64,000 nt of DNA from Heliomarina baculiformis (GTDB lineage: Bacteria > Pseudomonadota > Alphaproteobacteria > Rhodobacterales > Rhodobacteraceae). The position numbers and the translations under genes are program-made. Below are positions 19,042-27,971 of the stretch, in pieces. The notes below the pieces were generated by a model that was not told the DNA's origin, ran no database searches, and worked only from the letters and a program-made list of their open reading frames with translations. Position 1 is the stretch's first letter; every line of letters starts with the position of its first letter. Where the stretch lies: contig NZ_JAIMIC010000004.1 of NCBI RefSeq assembly GCF_019966545.1, positions 1 through 64,000 of the forward strand, read 5' to 3'.

Positions 19042-19076
19042 AACCCCGCTGCCGAAAGGTGGCGGGGTTTTTCTTT
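19042..19076 (+). terminator. Rho-independent terminator of rpsA
   Basis: AACCCCGC-TG-CC, a GAAA tetraloop and GG-TG-GCGGGGTT form a hairpin with one internal mismatch pair, ending in TTTTTCTTT. It lies directly downstream of rpsA. Confidence 0.9.
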
Positions 19077-19359
19077 GCGCGCCTGCCGTCCTTTCCGGAT
19101 CGGAAAGGTGTAAATTGGTTAACTGGGTCAAGTATCGCCGCTGCCGAATCGTCTGAACATGGTTCGTGGAAACGCTGAAATTTCAGAACAACCTGTGCGG
19201 AATCGGTCGACGGACCAGCCTCCGCAGGCATCCATTGGTGTTAACCCGCCGAAAATTTCTTTCATATTCTGATAGTTCTGGTCTAAATACATATTCAATG
19301 CTCCAATAGATCTTGCGAATCCGACTGCTCGAAAAAGATGCCTTGGGAGGGGCGCAAAA
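19077..19359. other. 283-bp AT-richer spacer upstream of ihfB
   Basis: No gene is supported. The segment 19250-19320 is noticeably AT-rich (TTTCTTTCATATTCTGATAG, then CTAAATACATATTCAATG) and probably contains the ihfB promoter, but I cannot place -35/-10 boxes with confidence. Confidence 0.35.
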
Positions 19360-19641
19360 ATGATCCGGTCAGAATTGATACAGAAAATCGCTGATGAGAA
19401 TCCGCACCTCTATCAGCGCGACGTGGAGCGGATTGTGAACACGGTCTTCGAAGAGGTCACCGAGGCGATGGCCCGGGGCGATCGGGTGGAACTTCGCGGT
19501 TTTGGCGCATTTTCTGTCAAAAAACGGGATTCAAGGGTTGGCCGCAACCCGAGAACAGGCGAAACGGTTCATGTAGAAGAGAAGCACGTGCCCTTTTTCA
19601 AAACGGGCAAGTTGCTTCGCGACCGTCTGAACGGAAAGTAA
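19360..19641 (+). CDS. ihfB: Integration host factor beta subunit
   Basis: Histone-like DNA-bending protein of 93 residues, the beta subunit of IHF. It starts [15 protein letters not shown] and has the DNA-binding beta-arm [24 protein letters not shown] with the intercalating Pro. The [13 protein letters not shown] segment favours IhfB over IhfA or HU. GGGAGGGG precedes the ATG. It lies only four bases before the LapA-like gene, so the two are likely co-transcribed. Confidence 0.95.
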   Translation: MIRSELIQKIADENPHLYQRDVERIVNTVFEEVTEAMARGDRVELRGFGAFSVKKRDSRVGRNPRTGETVHVEEKHVPFFKTGKLLRDRLNGK

Positions 19642-19645
19642 ATAA

Positions 19646-19987
19646 ATGCGTTACGTCCGCTATATCGTGCTTGCCGCGATTGCGATTCTTCTGATTTCTG
19701 TTTCCCTCGCCAACCGCGGGCTGGTCGAGTTGAAACTCGTGCCCGACGAACTCGCGACCTTCCTTGGTCTCGAATGGTCGATCACGCTGCCGCTGTTCGT
19801 CGTCGTTCTTGGCGGTGTGGTGGCCGGTCTGGTCATCGGTTTCATCTGGGAATGGCTGCGCGAGCACAAGCATCGCCGCGAGGCAAGCGTGAAATCGCGC
19901 GAAGCCCAGAAGCTGGCGCGCGAGGTCGACCGGCTCAAGAAAGACAAGCACAAGGAAAAGGACGAAGTTCTGGCCCTGCTGGAATAG
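19646..19987 (+). CDS. lapA: LapA-domain inner-membrane protein
   Basis: Protein of 113 residues with two hydrophobic segments (about 5-23 and 48-70) followed by a basic, coiled-coil cytoplasmic tail (WEWLREHKHRREASVK, then lysine-rich repeats). This is the lipopolysaccharide-assembly LapA/DUF1049 layout, which in E. coli acts with LapB in LPS homeostasis. No lapB is adjacent. Coupling to ihfB is common in proteobacteria. Confidence 0.82.
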   Translation: MRYVRYIVLAAIAILLISVSLANRGLVELKLVPDELATFLGLEWSITLPLFVVVLGGVVAGLVIGFIWEWLREHKHRREASVKSREAQKLAREVDRLKKDKHKEKDEVLALLE

Positions 19988-20036
19988 CGCCTTTCGACCG
20001 CTTTCAAATCCCGCCCGGCGCGGATAAGCACGTATC

Positions 20037-20678
20037 ATGAATACCCGAATGAAATTCTGCGGGCTGCGCACGCCCGCCGACGTCAGCGCGGCCGTCGAGG
20101 CCGGGGCCGCTTACGTCGGCTTTGTCTTTTTCCCGCCGTCTCCGCGCTATCTGAAGCCCGAGGATGCAGCACCGATTGCGGCGCAGGTTCCCGAAGGGAT
20201 TGCCAAGGTGGCGCTTGTGGTTAACGCGGATGACGAGCTGCTGGACCAGATCACCGAAACCGTGCCCATCGATATGTTGCAACTGCACGGCAAAGAGACG
20301 CCCAAGCGTCTCGCCGAGATCAAGCAGCGCTATGGCCTGCCGGTGATGAAGGCCGTGGGCGTCGCAGGTCCTGAAGACCTTGAAAAGCTCGACACCTACC
20401 TCCGTGTCGCCGATCAGGTTCTCGTGGATGCCAAACCACCCAAAGACGCGACGCTGCCAGGTGGCAACGGGCTTGCTTTCGACTGGCGTCTAATTGCTGG
20501 CCGCCGCTGGCCGGTGCCGTGGATGCTGGCCGGAGGGCTGACCGACGCAAATGTCGCCGAGGCGATGCGTCTGACCGGGGCGCGTCAGGTCGATGTTTCT
20601 TCGGGCATCGAAACCGCCCCGGGCATCAAGGATTCCGTCCTGATGCAGTCCTTTGCAGAAGCCGTCCGCACAGCTTGA
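20037..20678 (+). CDS. trpF: Phosphoribosylanthranilate isomerase TrpF
   Basis: TIM-barrel enzyme of 213 residues in tryptophan synthesis. The N-terminal [12 protein letters not shown] carries the catalytic Cys, [12 protein letters not shown] follows, and LVDAKPP holds the catalytic Asp. C-terminal phosphate-binding stretches are [11 protein letters not shown] and [15 protein letters not shown]. It precedes trpB by 73 bp; trpA lies 8 kb away on the opposite strand. Confidence 0.96.
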   Translation: MNTRMKFCGLRTPADVSAAVEAGAAYVGFVFFPPSPRYLKPEDAAPIAAQVPEGIAKVALVVNADDELLDQITETVPIDMLQLHGKETPKRLAEIKQRYGLPVMKAVGVAGPEDLEKLDTYLRVADQVLVDAKPPKDATLPGGNGLAFDWRLIAGRRWPVPWMLAGGLTDANVAEAMRLTGARQVDVSSGIETAPGIKDSVLMQSFAEAVRTA

Positions 20679-20751
20679 ACGGCCGATTCCCGCTGGCAAT
20701 GCCGGGGCACGGCGTTTATGTGGAACAAAGCATAGAAATGAGGGTCCGCAA

Positions 20752-21990
20752 ATGCCTGACGATCTTTTCAATTCCTTCATGACCGGCCCTGACGAAAATG
20801 GCCGTTTCGGCAAGTTCGGTGGCCGTTTCGTCTCGGAAACCCTGATGCCGCTTATCCTGAGCCTTGAAGCGGAATACGAAAAAGCCAAGACGGACCAGTC
20901 GTTCTGGGACGAGATGGACGACCTCTGGACCCATTATGTCGGGCGTCCCAGCCCGCTCTATCACGCCGAGCGCCTGACCGAACATCTGGGCGGCGCCAAG
21001 ATCTATATGAAGCGGGACGAGCTGAATCATACCGGCGCGCACAAAATCAACAATGTGCTGGGGCAGATCATCCTTGCCCGCCGCATGGGAAAGACCCGGA
21101 TCATCGCTGAAACCGGCGCAGGTCAGCATGGCGTCGCGACCGCGACCGTCTGCGCCAAGTTCGGTCTGAAATGCGTGGTCTACATGGGTGCGCATGACGT
21201 GGAACGGCAAAAGCCCAACGTCTTCCGCATGCGTCTGTTGGGCGCCGAAGTGATCCCGGTCACATCCGGCCGCGGCACGCTCAAGGACGCGATGAACGAC
21301 GCGCTGCGCGACTGGGTGACCAATGTGCGCGATACCTTTTATTGCATCGGCACCGTGGCCGGTCCGCACCCCTATCCGGCGATGGTCCGCGATTTCCAGT
21401 CGATTATCGGCAAGGAAGTTCGCTGGCAACTGGCCGAGGCCGAGGGAGAAGGCCGACTGCCCGATACGGTTGTCGCCGCGATTGGCGGTGGCTCCAACGC
21501 GATGGGCCTGTTCTATCCGTTTCTCGACGATGACGAGGTCAATATCATCGGTGTCGAAGCCGGTGGTAAAGGCGTGAACGACAAGATGGAGCATTGCGCC
21601 TCGCTGACCGGCGGGCGTCCCGGCGTGCTTCACGGCAACCGTACTTACCTCTTGCAGGACGACGATGGCCAGATCCTCGAAGGCTTTTCGATCTCTGCGG
21701 GGCTCGACTATCCCGGTATCGGCCCCGAGCACTCTTGGCTGCATGATGTAGGGCGCGCGCAATACGTCTCGATCACTGACAAGGAAGCGCTTGAGGCGTT
21801 CCAGCTTTGCTGCACGCTCGAAGGCATCATTCCCGCGCTGGAACCCAGCCATGCGCTGGCCCACGTGACCAAGATCGCACCGGATCTGCCTGCTGACCAT
21901 GTCATCGTGATGAACATGTGCGGTCGTGGCGACAAGGACATCTTTACCGTCGCTGCCGCGCTTGGTTTCGAGATGGAAGAAAAGGACTGA
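20752..21990 (+). CDS. trpB: Tryptophan synthase beta chain
   Basis: PLP enzyme of 412 residues joining indole and serine. The PLP Lys is in [14 protein letters not shown] and the phosphate-binding loop is GGGSNAMG. Other signatures are [17 protein letters not shown] and the terminal SGRGDKD-like CGRGDKD. The start at 20752 ([20 protein letters not shown]) is preferred to a 33-codon upstream extension that overlaps trpF. A clear terminator follows. Confidence 0.96.
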   Translation: MPDDLFNSFMTGPDENGRFGKFGGRFVSETLMPLILSLEAEYEKAKTDQSFWDEMDDLWTHYVGRPSPLYHAERLTEHLGGAKIYMKRDELNHTGAHKINNVLGQIILARRMGKTRIIAETGAGQHGVATATVCAKFGLKCVVYMGAHDVERQKPNVFRMRLLGAEVIPVTSGRGTLKDAMNDALRDWVTNVRDTFYCIGTVAGPHPYPAMVRDFQSIIGKEVRWQLAEAEGEGRLPDTVVAAIGGGSNAMGLFYPFLDDDEVNIIGVEAGGKGVNDKMEHCASLTGGRPGVLHGNRTYLLQDDDGQILEGFSISAGLDYPGIGPEHSWLHDVGRAQYVSITDKEALEAFQLCCTLEGIIPALEPSHALAHVTKIAPDLPADHVIVMNMCGRGDKDIFTVAAALGFEMEEKD

Positions 21991-22020
21991 TACCCAAGTC
22001 CTGTTCCTGAGCAATTTATA

Positions 22021-22049
22021 GCCCGGCACGCCTGTTGCCGGGCTTTGTT
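22021..22049 (+). terminator. Rho-independent terminator after trpB
   Basis: Perfect 8-bp stem GCCCGGCA (22021-22028) and TGCCGGGC (22036-22043) with a seven-base loop, followed by TTTGTTG. It is 30 bp after the trpB stop. Confidence 0.82.
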
Positions 22050-22159
22050 GTTCGTGCCACTTGCTTCGCACGTAGGGAAAAGCCAGACTCGCCCTCGAAT
22101 TGCATTTGGCAGAGGAAGTGAAGGCCGGTTAACCTGACCCCGACAGCGGGAGGCGAACC

Positions 22160-22996
22160 ATGCGTTTCAATGTTTTCATTCTGTTTCTCTGGGCAACGGT
22201 TATTGCTGCCGGATCTGTCGCCGCGCAAAGCCCCGTGGATACCGTCCGCTGGATCTATACCTCGCTATCCCAGTCGGGACCGGCTGATCAGAAAGGGCTG
22301 GCGTATATCCGGGCACCTGAGCGACGCGCGCAGTACATGACCAATCGCATGGTCACCCTGTTCAATGCGAACGATACATACGGCGACGATCTCGCCAGCG
22401 CCTGTATCGATTTCGCGCCCGAGATTCCCGGCAATGATTTCGACGCGGCCGAAATCGCCCGCACTCTCCAAACCACGGCCGAGGGTGATGACCAGGCTCT
22501 AAGCGTGACGGCTCAGTTCAGCAATTTCGGAACACCGGCCGAGATCGTCTATGACTTTATCCCCGAGGATGGTTTCTGGAAGATCGACGATATCGAGGGA
22601 CCGGGATGGCGTCTGTCGCAAATACCCTGCACCGCCGCTTCTGCCCCGTCAGGCGGTGCCCTGACCGGGTATTGCTATGTTACGGACAACGCCTCGCTCC
22701 GGCTTCGCGTCGATAATGCGGGACATGGCGAGTTCGAATTCGACAGCCTTGGCGCAAACGGTCATTTCTGTGGGGCGCTCGGTCCGGTTGGTCCGATGCC
22801 CGGCGGCTGGGTTTACCAGGAAGATTTTCAGGGCGCGCAATGCCGGATTGAAATTACCGTGACGCCCGAAAGCGGATTGCGCCTGATTGACGTGGATGGC
22901 GGTTGCAAGATGTCATTATGCGGCCAGCGGGCGGTTATCGGGGAGAGGGTATTTTCCCGCGCTGATCAATTGGATTGCGCACAAATTCCCCAGTAA
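22160..22996 (+). CDS. Secreted DUF3828-like protein
   Basis: Protein of 278 residues with a signal peptide (about 1-22, ending VAAQS). The N-terminal half resembles the DUF3828 pattern: VDTVRWIYTSLS, a helical stretch, CIDFAPEIPGNDF and VYDFIPEDGFWKIDDIEGP. The C-terminal part is Cys-rich (cysteines near residues 157, 172, 203, 231, 249 and 254), suggesting disulfides in the periplasm. Function unknown. The stop is nine bases from that of the convergent DUF2237 gene. Confidence 0.7.
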   Translation: MRFNVFILFLWATVIAAGSVAAQSPVDTVRWIYTSLSQSGPADQKGLAYIRAPERRAQYMTNRMVTLFNANDTYGDDLASACIDFAPEIPGNDFDAAEIARTLQTTAEGDDQALSVTAQFSNFGTPAEIVYDFIPEDGFWKIDDIEGPGWRLSQIPCTAASAPSGGALTGYCYVTDNASLRLRVDNAGHGEFEFDSLGANGHFCGALGPVGPMPGGWVYQEDFQGAQCRIEITVTPESGLRLIDVDGGCKMSLCGQRAVIGERVFSRADQLDCAQIPQ

Positions 22997-23005
22997 TGAA
23001 TCCTG

Positions 23006-23386
23006 TTATTTAGATTTTTCGGAACTGTGCATTTCCAGCACTTCCATTGAAACAACCTCCAGCGTACGCTTGTGCGTGGCCGACAGATTCACATTTGGTG
23101 CGCAGCCTTCGTCGGCCGCTTGCAGGAAGCGCCCGGCGCAAAGACACCACTGATCTCCGGGTTTAAGCCCCTCGAAACGGAATTCCGGACGTGGTGTGGA
23201 CAGGTCGTTGCCAACATATTTGGAATAGGCGAGAAATTCCTCGGTCATCTCGGCGCAGACCGTATGAATCCCCTGATCTTCCGCACATGTATTGCAATGC
23301 CCGTCCCGAAAGAAACCGGTCACTGGCTTGAAGGAACATGGCGTAAGAGCCTCGCCCAATACGTTCAGTTTCTCGTCCGGTTCCAT
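23006..23386 (-). CDS. DUF2237 family protein
   Basis: Soluble protein of 126 residues with the full DUF2237 pattern: NVLGEALTPCSFKPVTGFFRDG, HTVCAEMTEEFLAYSK, GNDLSTPRP, GLKPGDQWCLCAGRF and ATHKRTLEVV. Several invariant cysteines hint at metal or disulfide chemistry, but the function is unknown. The ATG at 23386 gives the usual family length; an upstream frame adding 35 residues is not supported by the family N-terminus MxPDExxNVLG. Confidence 0.83.
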   Translation of the reverse strand: MEPDEKLNVLGEALTPCSFKPVTGFFRDGHCNTCAEDQGIHTVCAEMTEEFLAYSKYVGNDLSTPRPEFRFEGLKPGDQWCLCAGRFLQAADEGCAPNVNLSATHKRTLEVVSMEVLEMHSSEKSK

Positions 23387-23555
23387 TTCCGCCACCCTCT
23401 CAATGAAACAATGCAGCTCGTACCGAGACATCATAATACCAGCATTAAGTGGCTTCTTAAAGCCGCCCCGCCGAGCGAGAGAAAGAATCAATTAGGGCTT
23501 ATTTCGAAACATTAATAATAGTGCGGCCAAGTTTTGCCGATCTATTGGTATAAAG

Positions 23556-24599
23556 TCAGGTTTCAATCGGATCCCAGTCAATCCAGCGCCCGTGAAAATC
23601 GGCGCGCCCAAGGGTGAGGTGCTTGTCGCCTGGCCAGAGGCGAAGCGACAGCAACGCACCACCACGCCCTTCCGGATCACTGTCACTCTCCATTCGAAAC
23701 CATGCGAGCGGTTTCGACTCGGTTGCGACTGCACCCGCCGCCTCGATCATCGCGCGACCCCGCGCCTGAGCCGCTGCCGGGAAATACTGCCAAGCCACCG
23801 TGTGGTAAATCAGGTGGAGACACCCCTCCGGCTGGGCATCCAGCCGGTCGCTCAGCCAGTCAATCGCATCGCCACGAGCAACGGTCCCCGACTGCACGCC
23901 AATGGCGGCGCGGGTAAATTCGGCGCGGTGCGGCTGGTCCGGCCAGAGATAGGCCAGCAACCGTGTCACCTGCTCGGGGTCCTTTACATCAAGCGGATTG
24001 AGATCGACGCCCGCGCGATCCGTAACCTCGATATTCGCGGCTGCGGGAAGGTCTCCGTTCCAGTCGGGTGATAGCGTCAGCGCAGATTCGACAGGCCCAA
24101 GCCGCCCTTCCGTCACCTCGAGCGCATAGTGATCCCACATCAGGTTCAGCCCCGCGCTTGCGCCCAGCTCGCTTGTCATCAGGGGCAGGGGGTGTTTGCC
24201 TGCCACCCAATGCGCGGCGGCAATTATTGCGGCTGAGCGGCGAACTTCGTTGGTCTGGGGCGCGCTCTGCATCCAATCGATGAGAAAACCCTCGTGCCGT
24301 TTCATCGCGGAAAGCACTGCGTCCAGCAGCGCCTGGTCGGATACATTGTTAGGCGGATAGGCAGCGCGCAAGGCGTCATCTGCCGAGGTCAGCACCAGCG
24401 CATGCAGACCGCCCGCAAGCCGCAGCGGCAGCGAGGCAGCATTCGGTCCAAGATCATCCGGCCACCTCTCACAAAGCTCGGCGATCTTCCTCTGATTGGG
24501 CCAGTTATCGGCAAGCAGGACCAGCATCCGACCCATGAAAACCGACCCCAGCGCATGGCAGGACCGGGCCTGCGCGCGCAGTGCCGCAGGCATCCTCAC
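23556..24599 (-). CDS. DUF2332 family protein
   Basis: Protein of 347 residues. It begins with LRAQARSCHALGSVFMGRML and has a central SELGASAGLNLMWDHY, a methyltransferase-like glycine-rich loop, then DRAGVDLNPLDVKD and VYHTVAWQYFP-like IYHTVAWQYFP. This is the DUF2332 layout; function unproven, SAM binding possible. The start GTG at 24599 overlaps the pth stop by four bases (GTGA); an ATG six bases further in is the alternative. Overlap implies translation coupled to pth. Confidence 0.82.
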   Translation of the reverse strand: MRMPAALRAQARSCHALGSVFMGRMLVLLADNWPNQRKIAELCERWPDDLGPNAASLPLRLAGGLHALVLTSADDALRAAYPPNNVSDQALLDAVLSAMKRHEGFLIDWMQSAPQTNEVRRSAAIIAAAHWVAGKHPLPLMTSELGASAGLNLMWDHYALEVTEGRLGPVESALTLSPDWNGDLPAAANIEVTDRAGVDLNPLDVKDPEQVTRLLAYLWPDQPHRAEFTRAAIGVQSGTVARGDAIDWLSDRLDAQPEGCLHLIYHTVAWQYFPAAAQARGRAMIEAAGAVATESKPLAWFRMESDSDPEGRGGALLSLRLWPGDKHLTLGRADFHGRWIDWDPIET

Positions 24600-25285
24600 C
24601 TGAATTTTTCCATAAGCTTCTGCAACGGCGTTTTCTCGGGCGTCGTATCCTCGGGTTCGGGTGCTTTCTTGGGGGGCGCGGATTCGACCTTTGGCGTGGC
24701 ACTCTTGGATGACCGGGGCGGTGCGACCCGTAGGGAAACCGCGTTCATGAACTTGCCGAAATCTCCGTCCGCCAGCGACGCCGCGCCATCCGAGATTCCG
24801 CGCAGAACATCGTCGAGCCAGTCTTCATCGGCCTTGGCAAAGTCTTGCAGCACATAGGCGGGCACAAGTTCCTTGCGGCCCGGGTGGCCTACGCCAAGCC
24901 TGACCCGCGCGTATTCGGCGCCAATATGGGCATGGATCGACCGCAACCCGTTGTGGCCCGCATGGCCACCGCCCTGCTTGACCCGCACCTTTGCCGGGGC
25001 AAGGTCGATCTCGTCATGCAAGACGATCACATCGTCAGGCGTCAGCTTGAAAAAACGCATCGCCTCTCCGACCGACTGGCCCGAATTGTTCATGTATGTT
25101 TCGGGCTTGAGAAGCAGAGCCTTGTCGCTGCCCAGCCGACCTTCGGCGATTGCGCCCTGAAATTTGGGCTTCCACGGAGAAAACCCCTGATCCTCGGCAA
25201 TCCGGTCAACGGCCATGAACCCGATGTTATGGCGGTTGCGAGCGTATTTCGCGCCGGGATTGCCCAGCCCCACGATCAGTTTCAT
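24596..25285 (-). CDS. pth: Peptidyl-tRNA hydrolase
   Basis: Protein of 229 residues that frees tRNA from stalled peptidyl-tRNA. MKLIVGLGNPGAKYARNRHNIGF contains the catalytic His in two overlapping motifs, and KPETYMNNSG and LHDEIDLAPAKVRVKQGG hold the Asn/Asp residues. The C-terminal 45 residues are a Pro/Lys/Glu-rich tail extending past the roughly 190-residue core, common in alphaproteobacteria. The start at 25285 is set by the invariant M-x-L-I-V-G-L-G-N-P-G. It lies downstream of rplY, a conserved pair. Confidence 0.95.
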   Translation of the reverse strand: MKLIVGLGNPGAKYARNRHNIGFMAVDRIAEDQGFSPWKPKFQGAIAEGRLGSDKALLLKPETYMNNSGQSVGEAMRFFKLTPDDVIVLHDEIDLAPAKVRVKQGGGHAGHNGLRSIHAHIGAEYARVRLGVGHPGRKELVPAYVLQDFAKADEDWLDDVLRGISDGAASLADGDFGKFMNAVSLRVAPPRSSKSATPKVESAPPKKAPEPEDTTPEKTPLQKLMEKFR

Positions 25286-25377
25286 CGCTGTCTCCGTTGA
25301 CGTTCCACGACCAGTTAATGCCCGGAATTGCCCGGATGTTCCAGCCATTGGGTCAAAGTCTACCATGCGTCTAAATG

Positions 25378-25403
25378 AAAAAGGGGCCCCCGATGGGAGC
25401 CCC
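25378..25403 (-). terminator. Rho-independent terminator of rplY
   Basis: On the - strand GGGGCTCCC-ATC-GGGGGCCCC (nine pairs including one U-G) is followed by TTTTT. It sits between rplY and pth. Confidence 0.85.
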
Positions 25404-25432
25404 GTGATCGTCCTTACTGTCCCTCGAAAGGA

Positions 25433-26077
25433 TCAATCGTCGTTGACTTCGATCGCTTCGACTTCGTCTGCTGCAACTTCTTCTTCTTCGTCATCCGCGG
25501 CGCGCAGGCCCGATGGTGCCGAGATGTTTGCAATCACAAAGTCACGGTCGATGGTCGGCTTCGCGCCTTGCGGCAGGTCGACCGAAGAGATGGTGATCGA
25601 GTCGCCGATGTTGAGCCCGGAGACGTCGATGGTGATGTGATCCGGGATATCGCCCGCGGTCACGACCAGTTCGACTTCGGGGCGGACCAGCGAAAGAACG
25701 CCGCCCTTGCGCAGTCCGGGGCAGTTCTCTTCGCCCACAACTTCAACCGGGATGAACAGGTTGATCTTGGTGGTCCGGCGCAGACGCATGAAATCGACAT
25801 GTGTCGGCAGGTCTTTGACGATGTCCCGCTGAACGTCGCGGCAGATGACGCGAACGTCGTCATGGCCTTCAACTTTCATGTTGAACAGGGTCGCCTTGAA
25901 ACGTCCGGCTTTGAGCTTGTGAAACAGCTCGTTGAAAGGAATGTTGATGGGAAGCGGGTCGTTGTCGCCACCGAATACAATCCCGGGAACCATGCCATCA
26001 CGGCGTGCCTGACGAGCGGCGCCCTTGCCTGTCCCCGTCCGTTCCTGGGCTACGAGATCAGGAATCTCTCCAGCCAT
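25433..26077 (-). CDS. rplY: 50S ribosomal protein L25/Ctc
   Basis: Protein of 214 residues, the long CTC-type L25 that binds 5S rRNA. The N-terminal L25 barrel (about 5-95) has [20 protein letters not shown], and the C-terminal TL5 domain (about 100-185) has the conserved [16 protein letters not shown] and [17 protein letters not shown] very acidic tail (residues 195-214) closes the protein. It is encoded upstream of pth with a terminator between. Confidence 0.95.
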   Translation of the reverse strand: MAGEIPDLVAQERTGTGKGAARQARRDGMVPGIVFGGDNDPLPINIPFNELFHKLKAGRFKATLFNMKVEGHDDVRVICRDVQRDIVKDLPTHVDFMRLRRTTKINLFIPVEVVGEENCPGLRKGGVLSLVRPEVELVVTAGDIPDHITIDVSGLNIGDSITISSVDLPQGAKPTIDRDFVIANISAPSGLRAADDEEEEVAADEVEAIEVNDD

Positions 26078-26214
26078 ATCAATTCTCCAATTTGTAAGGG
26101 CAGGGTGCCTCCAAGGCTGTCACCCCGCGTGAAGCCGCGCGTATAGACCAGAGTCGCTGTCTTGAAAAGAGCTTTTCCTTGCGCCGCGCCGAGCCGCGTG
26201 ACAAGTGGCAGAAC

Positions 26215-27387
26215 ATGGGACTTGTAGAAGATATCCGGATCAGCCGCGCGCCCGCGCTTGGATTTGTGGCAATGGCGCTGGTCTGGGGCTGTTTCGCAGC
26301 GCAGGTGCCGGTGATCAAGGCCCAGATCGGGGCGAGCGACGCTGCCTATGGTGCTTCTTTTCTTGTCTCCAGCATCGGCGCGATCAGCGCCATGTGGCTG
26401 GCGCCGCTGGTGGATCGCCGGTTGGGTGCCCTTTCTCTCGCGCTCAGCAGCGCGGCGATGATCGCCTGCATGCTGTTCGTGTCCTTCAGCAGCCTGATCG
26501 CGGTCTTCACTTTCGGCATGTTCCTGACCGCCGCCGCCTCGGGGATTGCCGATATCCTGCTGAACACGCGCATCGCCGAATCAGAGGCACAGCGCGGGCG
26601 ACCGCTGATGAATCTCAACCACGCGGTCTATTCCTTTTCCTTTGCCGGGGCCGCGCTGGTAACCGGCATGGCGCGAGAGGCGGGTTTCACGCCCGTGCAG
26701 GTTTTCTGCATCGTCGCCGCCGTGATCTGGAGCCTGTGCTTCCTGATGGTCGCGCCGCATCGCCACACCGCCGGAGAACCCGCGCTGTCGGCGGCAGCGG
26801 GCCGGGTGATCGTCTGGCTTGCGGGTCTGGTCTTCCTTGTCGGTTTCATGGCCGAACAGGCGGTCGAGGGCTGGTCTGCGCTGCATCTTGAACGCACGCT
26901 GGGCGGCGGAGCCGCGCAAGGGGCGCTTGGACCGGCCGTACTGGGCGTGACGATGGGGATCGGTCGGATCATCGGCCAATCCGTGGCGGCGCGTCTGTCG
27001 GAAACGGTGATCATCGCCGCCGCCTGCACCATTGCGGCCATCGGAACCGCGACGGCGGCGCTCGCGCCGACGCTCATCGTCGCCTATATCGGCTTTTCGA
27101 TCCTCGGTCTTGGCGTCTCGGTGGTCGTGCCGATCTCCATGGCGCTCATCGGGCGGGTCGTCCCGCAATCCGACCGGGTGGCCGCGATTGGCCGGGCCTC
27201 GGTCGTCGGCTATGGCGCGTTTCTCTTCGGTCCCAGCATGATGGGGCTGACCGCAGATCTCTACGGTCTTCGCGCCTCTTTCCTGCTGCTGGCGATAATG
27301 CTTTTGCTGGTCGCTGCCGTGCTGGTCCCGGTGATGAACCGGCGGCTCAGGGCAGGGCGCTCTTCAGGTGCCCACCCGCATCCATGA
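26215..27387 (+). CDS. MFS transporter
   Basis: Inner-membrane protein of 390 residues with about twelve hydrophobic segments. An early GFVAMALVWGCFAAQVPVIKA and the cytoplasmic-loop pattern LVDRRLGAL fit the major facilitator superfamily. The layout resembles the group of sugar/drug-like transporters related to FucP/YbjJ-type permeases, but the substrate is not deducible. The ATG at 26215 is chosen over a TTG 36 bases upstream; no strong Shine-Dalgarno is visible for either. The 3' end overlaps the convergent sulfotransferase gene by 41 bp. Confidence 0.85.
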   Translation: MGLVEDIRISRAPALGFVAMALVWGCFAAQVPVIKAQIGASDAAYGASFLVSSIGAISAMWLAPLVDRRLGALSLALSSAAMIACMLFVSFSSLIAVFTFGMFLTAAASGIADILLNTRIAESEAQRGRPLMNLNHAVYSFSFAGAALVTGMAREAGFTPVQVFCIVAAVIWSLCFLMVAPHRHTAGEPALSAAAGRVIVWLAGLVFLVGFMAEQAVEGWSALHLERTLGGGAAQGALGPAVLGVTMGIGRIIGQSVAARLSETVIIAAACTIAAIGTATAALAPTLIVAYIGFSILGLGVSVVVPISMALIGRVVPQSDRVAAIGRASVVGYGAFLFGPSMMGLTADLYGLRASFLLLAIMLLLVAAVLVPVMNRRLRAGRSSGAHPHP

Positions 27388-27967
27388 CCCGCGCGTAAAG
27401 GTCGAACTCCGCCGCCCGCGCGGCACGTAGTTTACGCCGTGTGGCCTCTTCTAGCTCCGCCGGTACGTCGGGCGAGACGTTCTTGACGCCCGGCTTTACC
27501 GGTTCGCCGAACCGCTCGGCGAGAAAGTTCAACAACCCGACCGGCTTTTCATGGGCAAAGAGATCGGTGATCAACACGCGACCCTTCAGCGAGGTCAGCA
27601 TCGCGAACTGGCTGCCAATCCCAGCATATTCGGGCGGATCGTCCGAAATCACCTCGCGCACGAACTGGTCAAAGCTGATCCCCTCCGTGCTGAATGCGCT
27701 GCCCTTCTTCGCCTGTCGAGCGCGATAGCGATACCAGCTTCGGATCTGCTCCTCCGGCTCGCGGATGACCGCGAACCGGTCCGGGCGCATGCCGAATTCG
27801 GTCTCGAGAAACGGTGCGATCCGCGCATGGAACCGCTGCGCCGAGATATGCTTGCGCCGCTTGGTAAAGATGATGTCGGCCTTCGGCTTCAGCGCCATCT
27901 CAATCGCCGTGGTGCCGGTTTTCGGCACCGCGATGAAAGCCAGCGACTGAGGCGAGAAGACCAGCAA
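27347..27967 (-). CDS. Sulfotransferase-family protein (PAPS-binding motif)
   Basis: Protein of 206 residues. The N-terminal LAFIAVPKTGTTAIEMAL is a 5'-phosphosulfate-binding loop and FAVIREPEEQIRSWYRYR the 3'-phosphate region, so it belongs to the sulfotransferase fold. The TTG at 27967, five bases after the lldD stop, is preferred because related proteins start at (M)LVF; an ATG 27 codons upstream would overlap lldD by 77 bp. The acceptor is unknown. It is probably cotranscribed with lldD and overlaps the convergent MFS gene at the 3' end. Confidence 0.75.
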   Translation of the reverse strand: MLVFSPQSLAFIAVPKTGTTAIEMALKPKADIIFTKRRKHISAQRFHARIAPFLETEFGMRPDRFAVIREPEEQIRSWYRYRARQAKKGSAFSTEGISFDQFVREVISDDPPEYAGIGSQFAMLTSLKGRVLITDLFAHEKPVGLLNFLAERFGEPVKPGVKNVSPDVPAELEEATRRKLRAARAAEFDLYARVMDAGGHLKSALP

Positions 27968-27971
27968 CGGA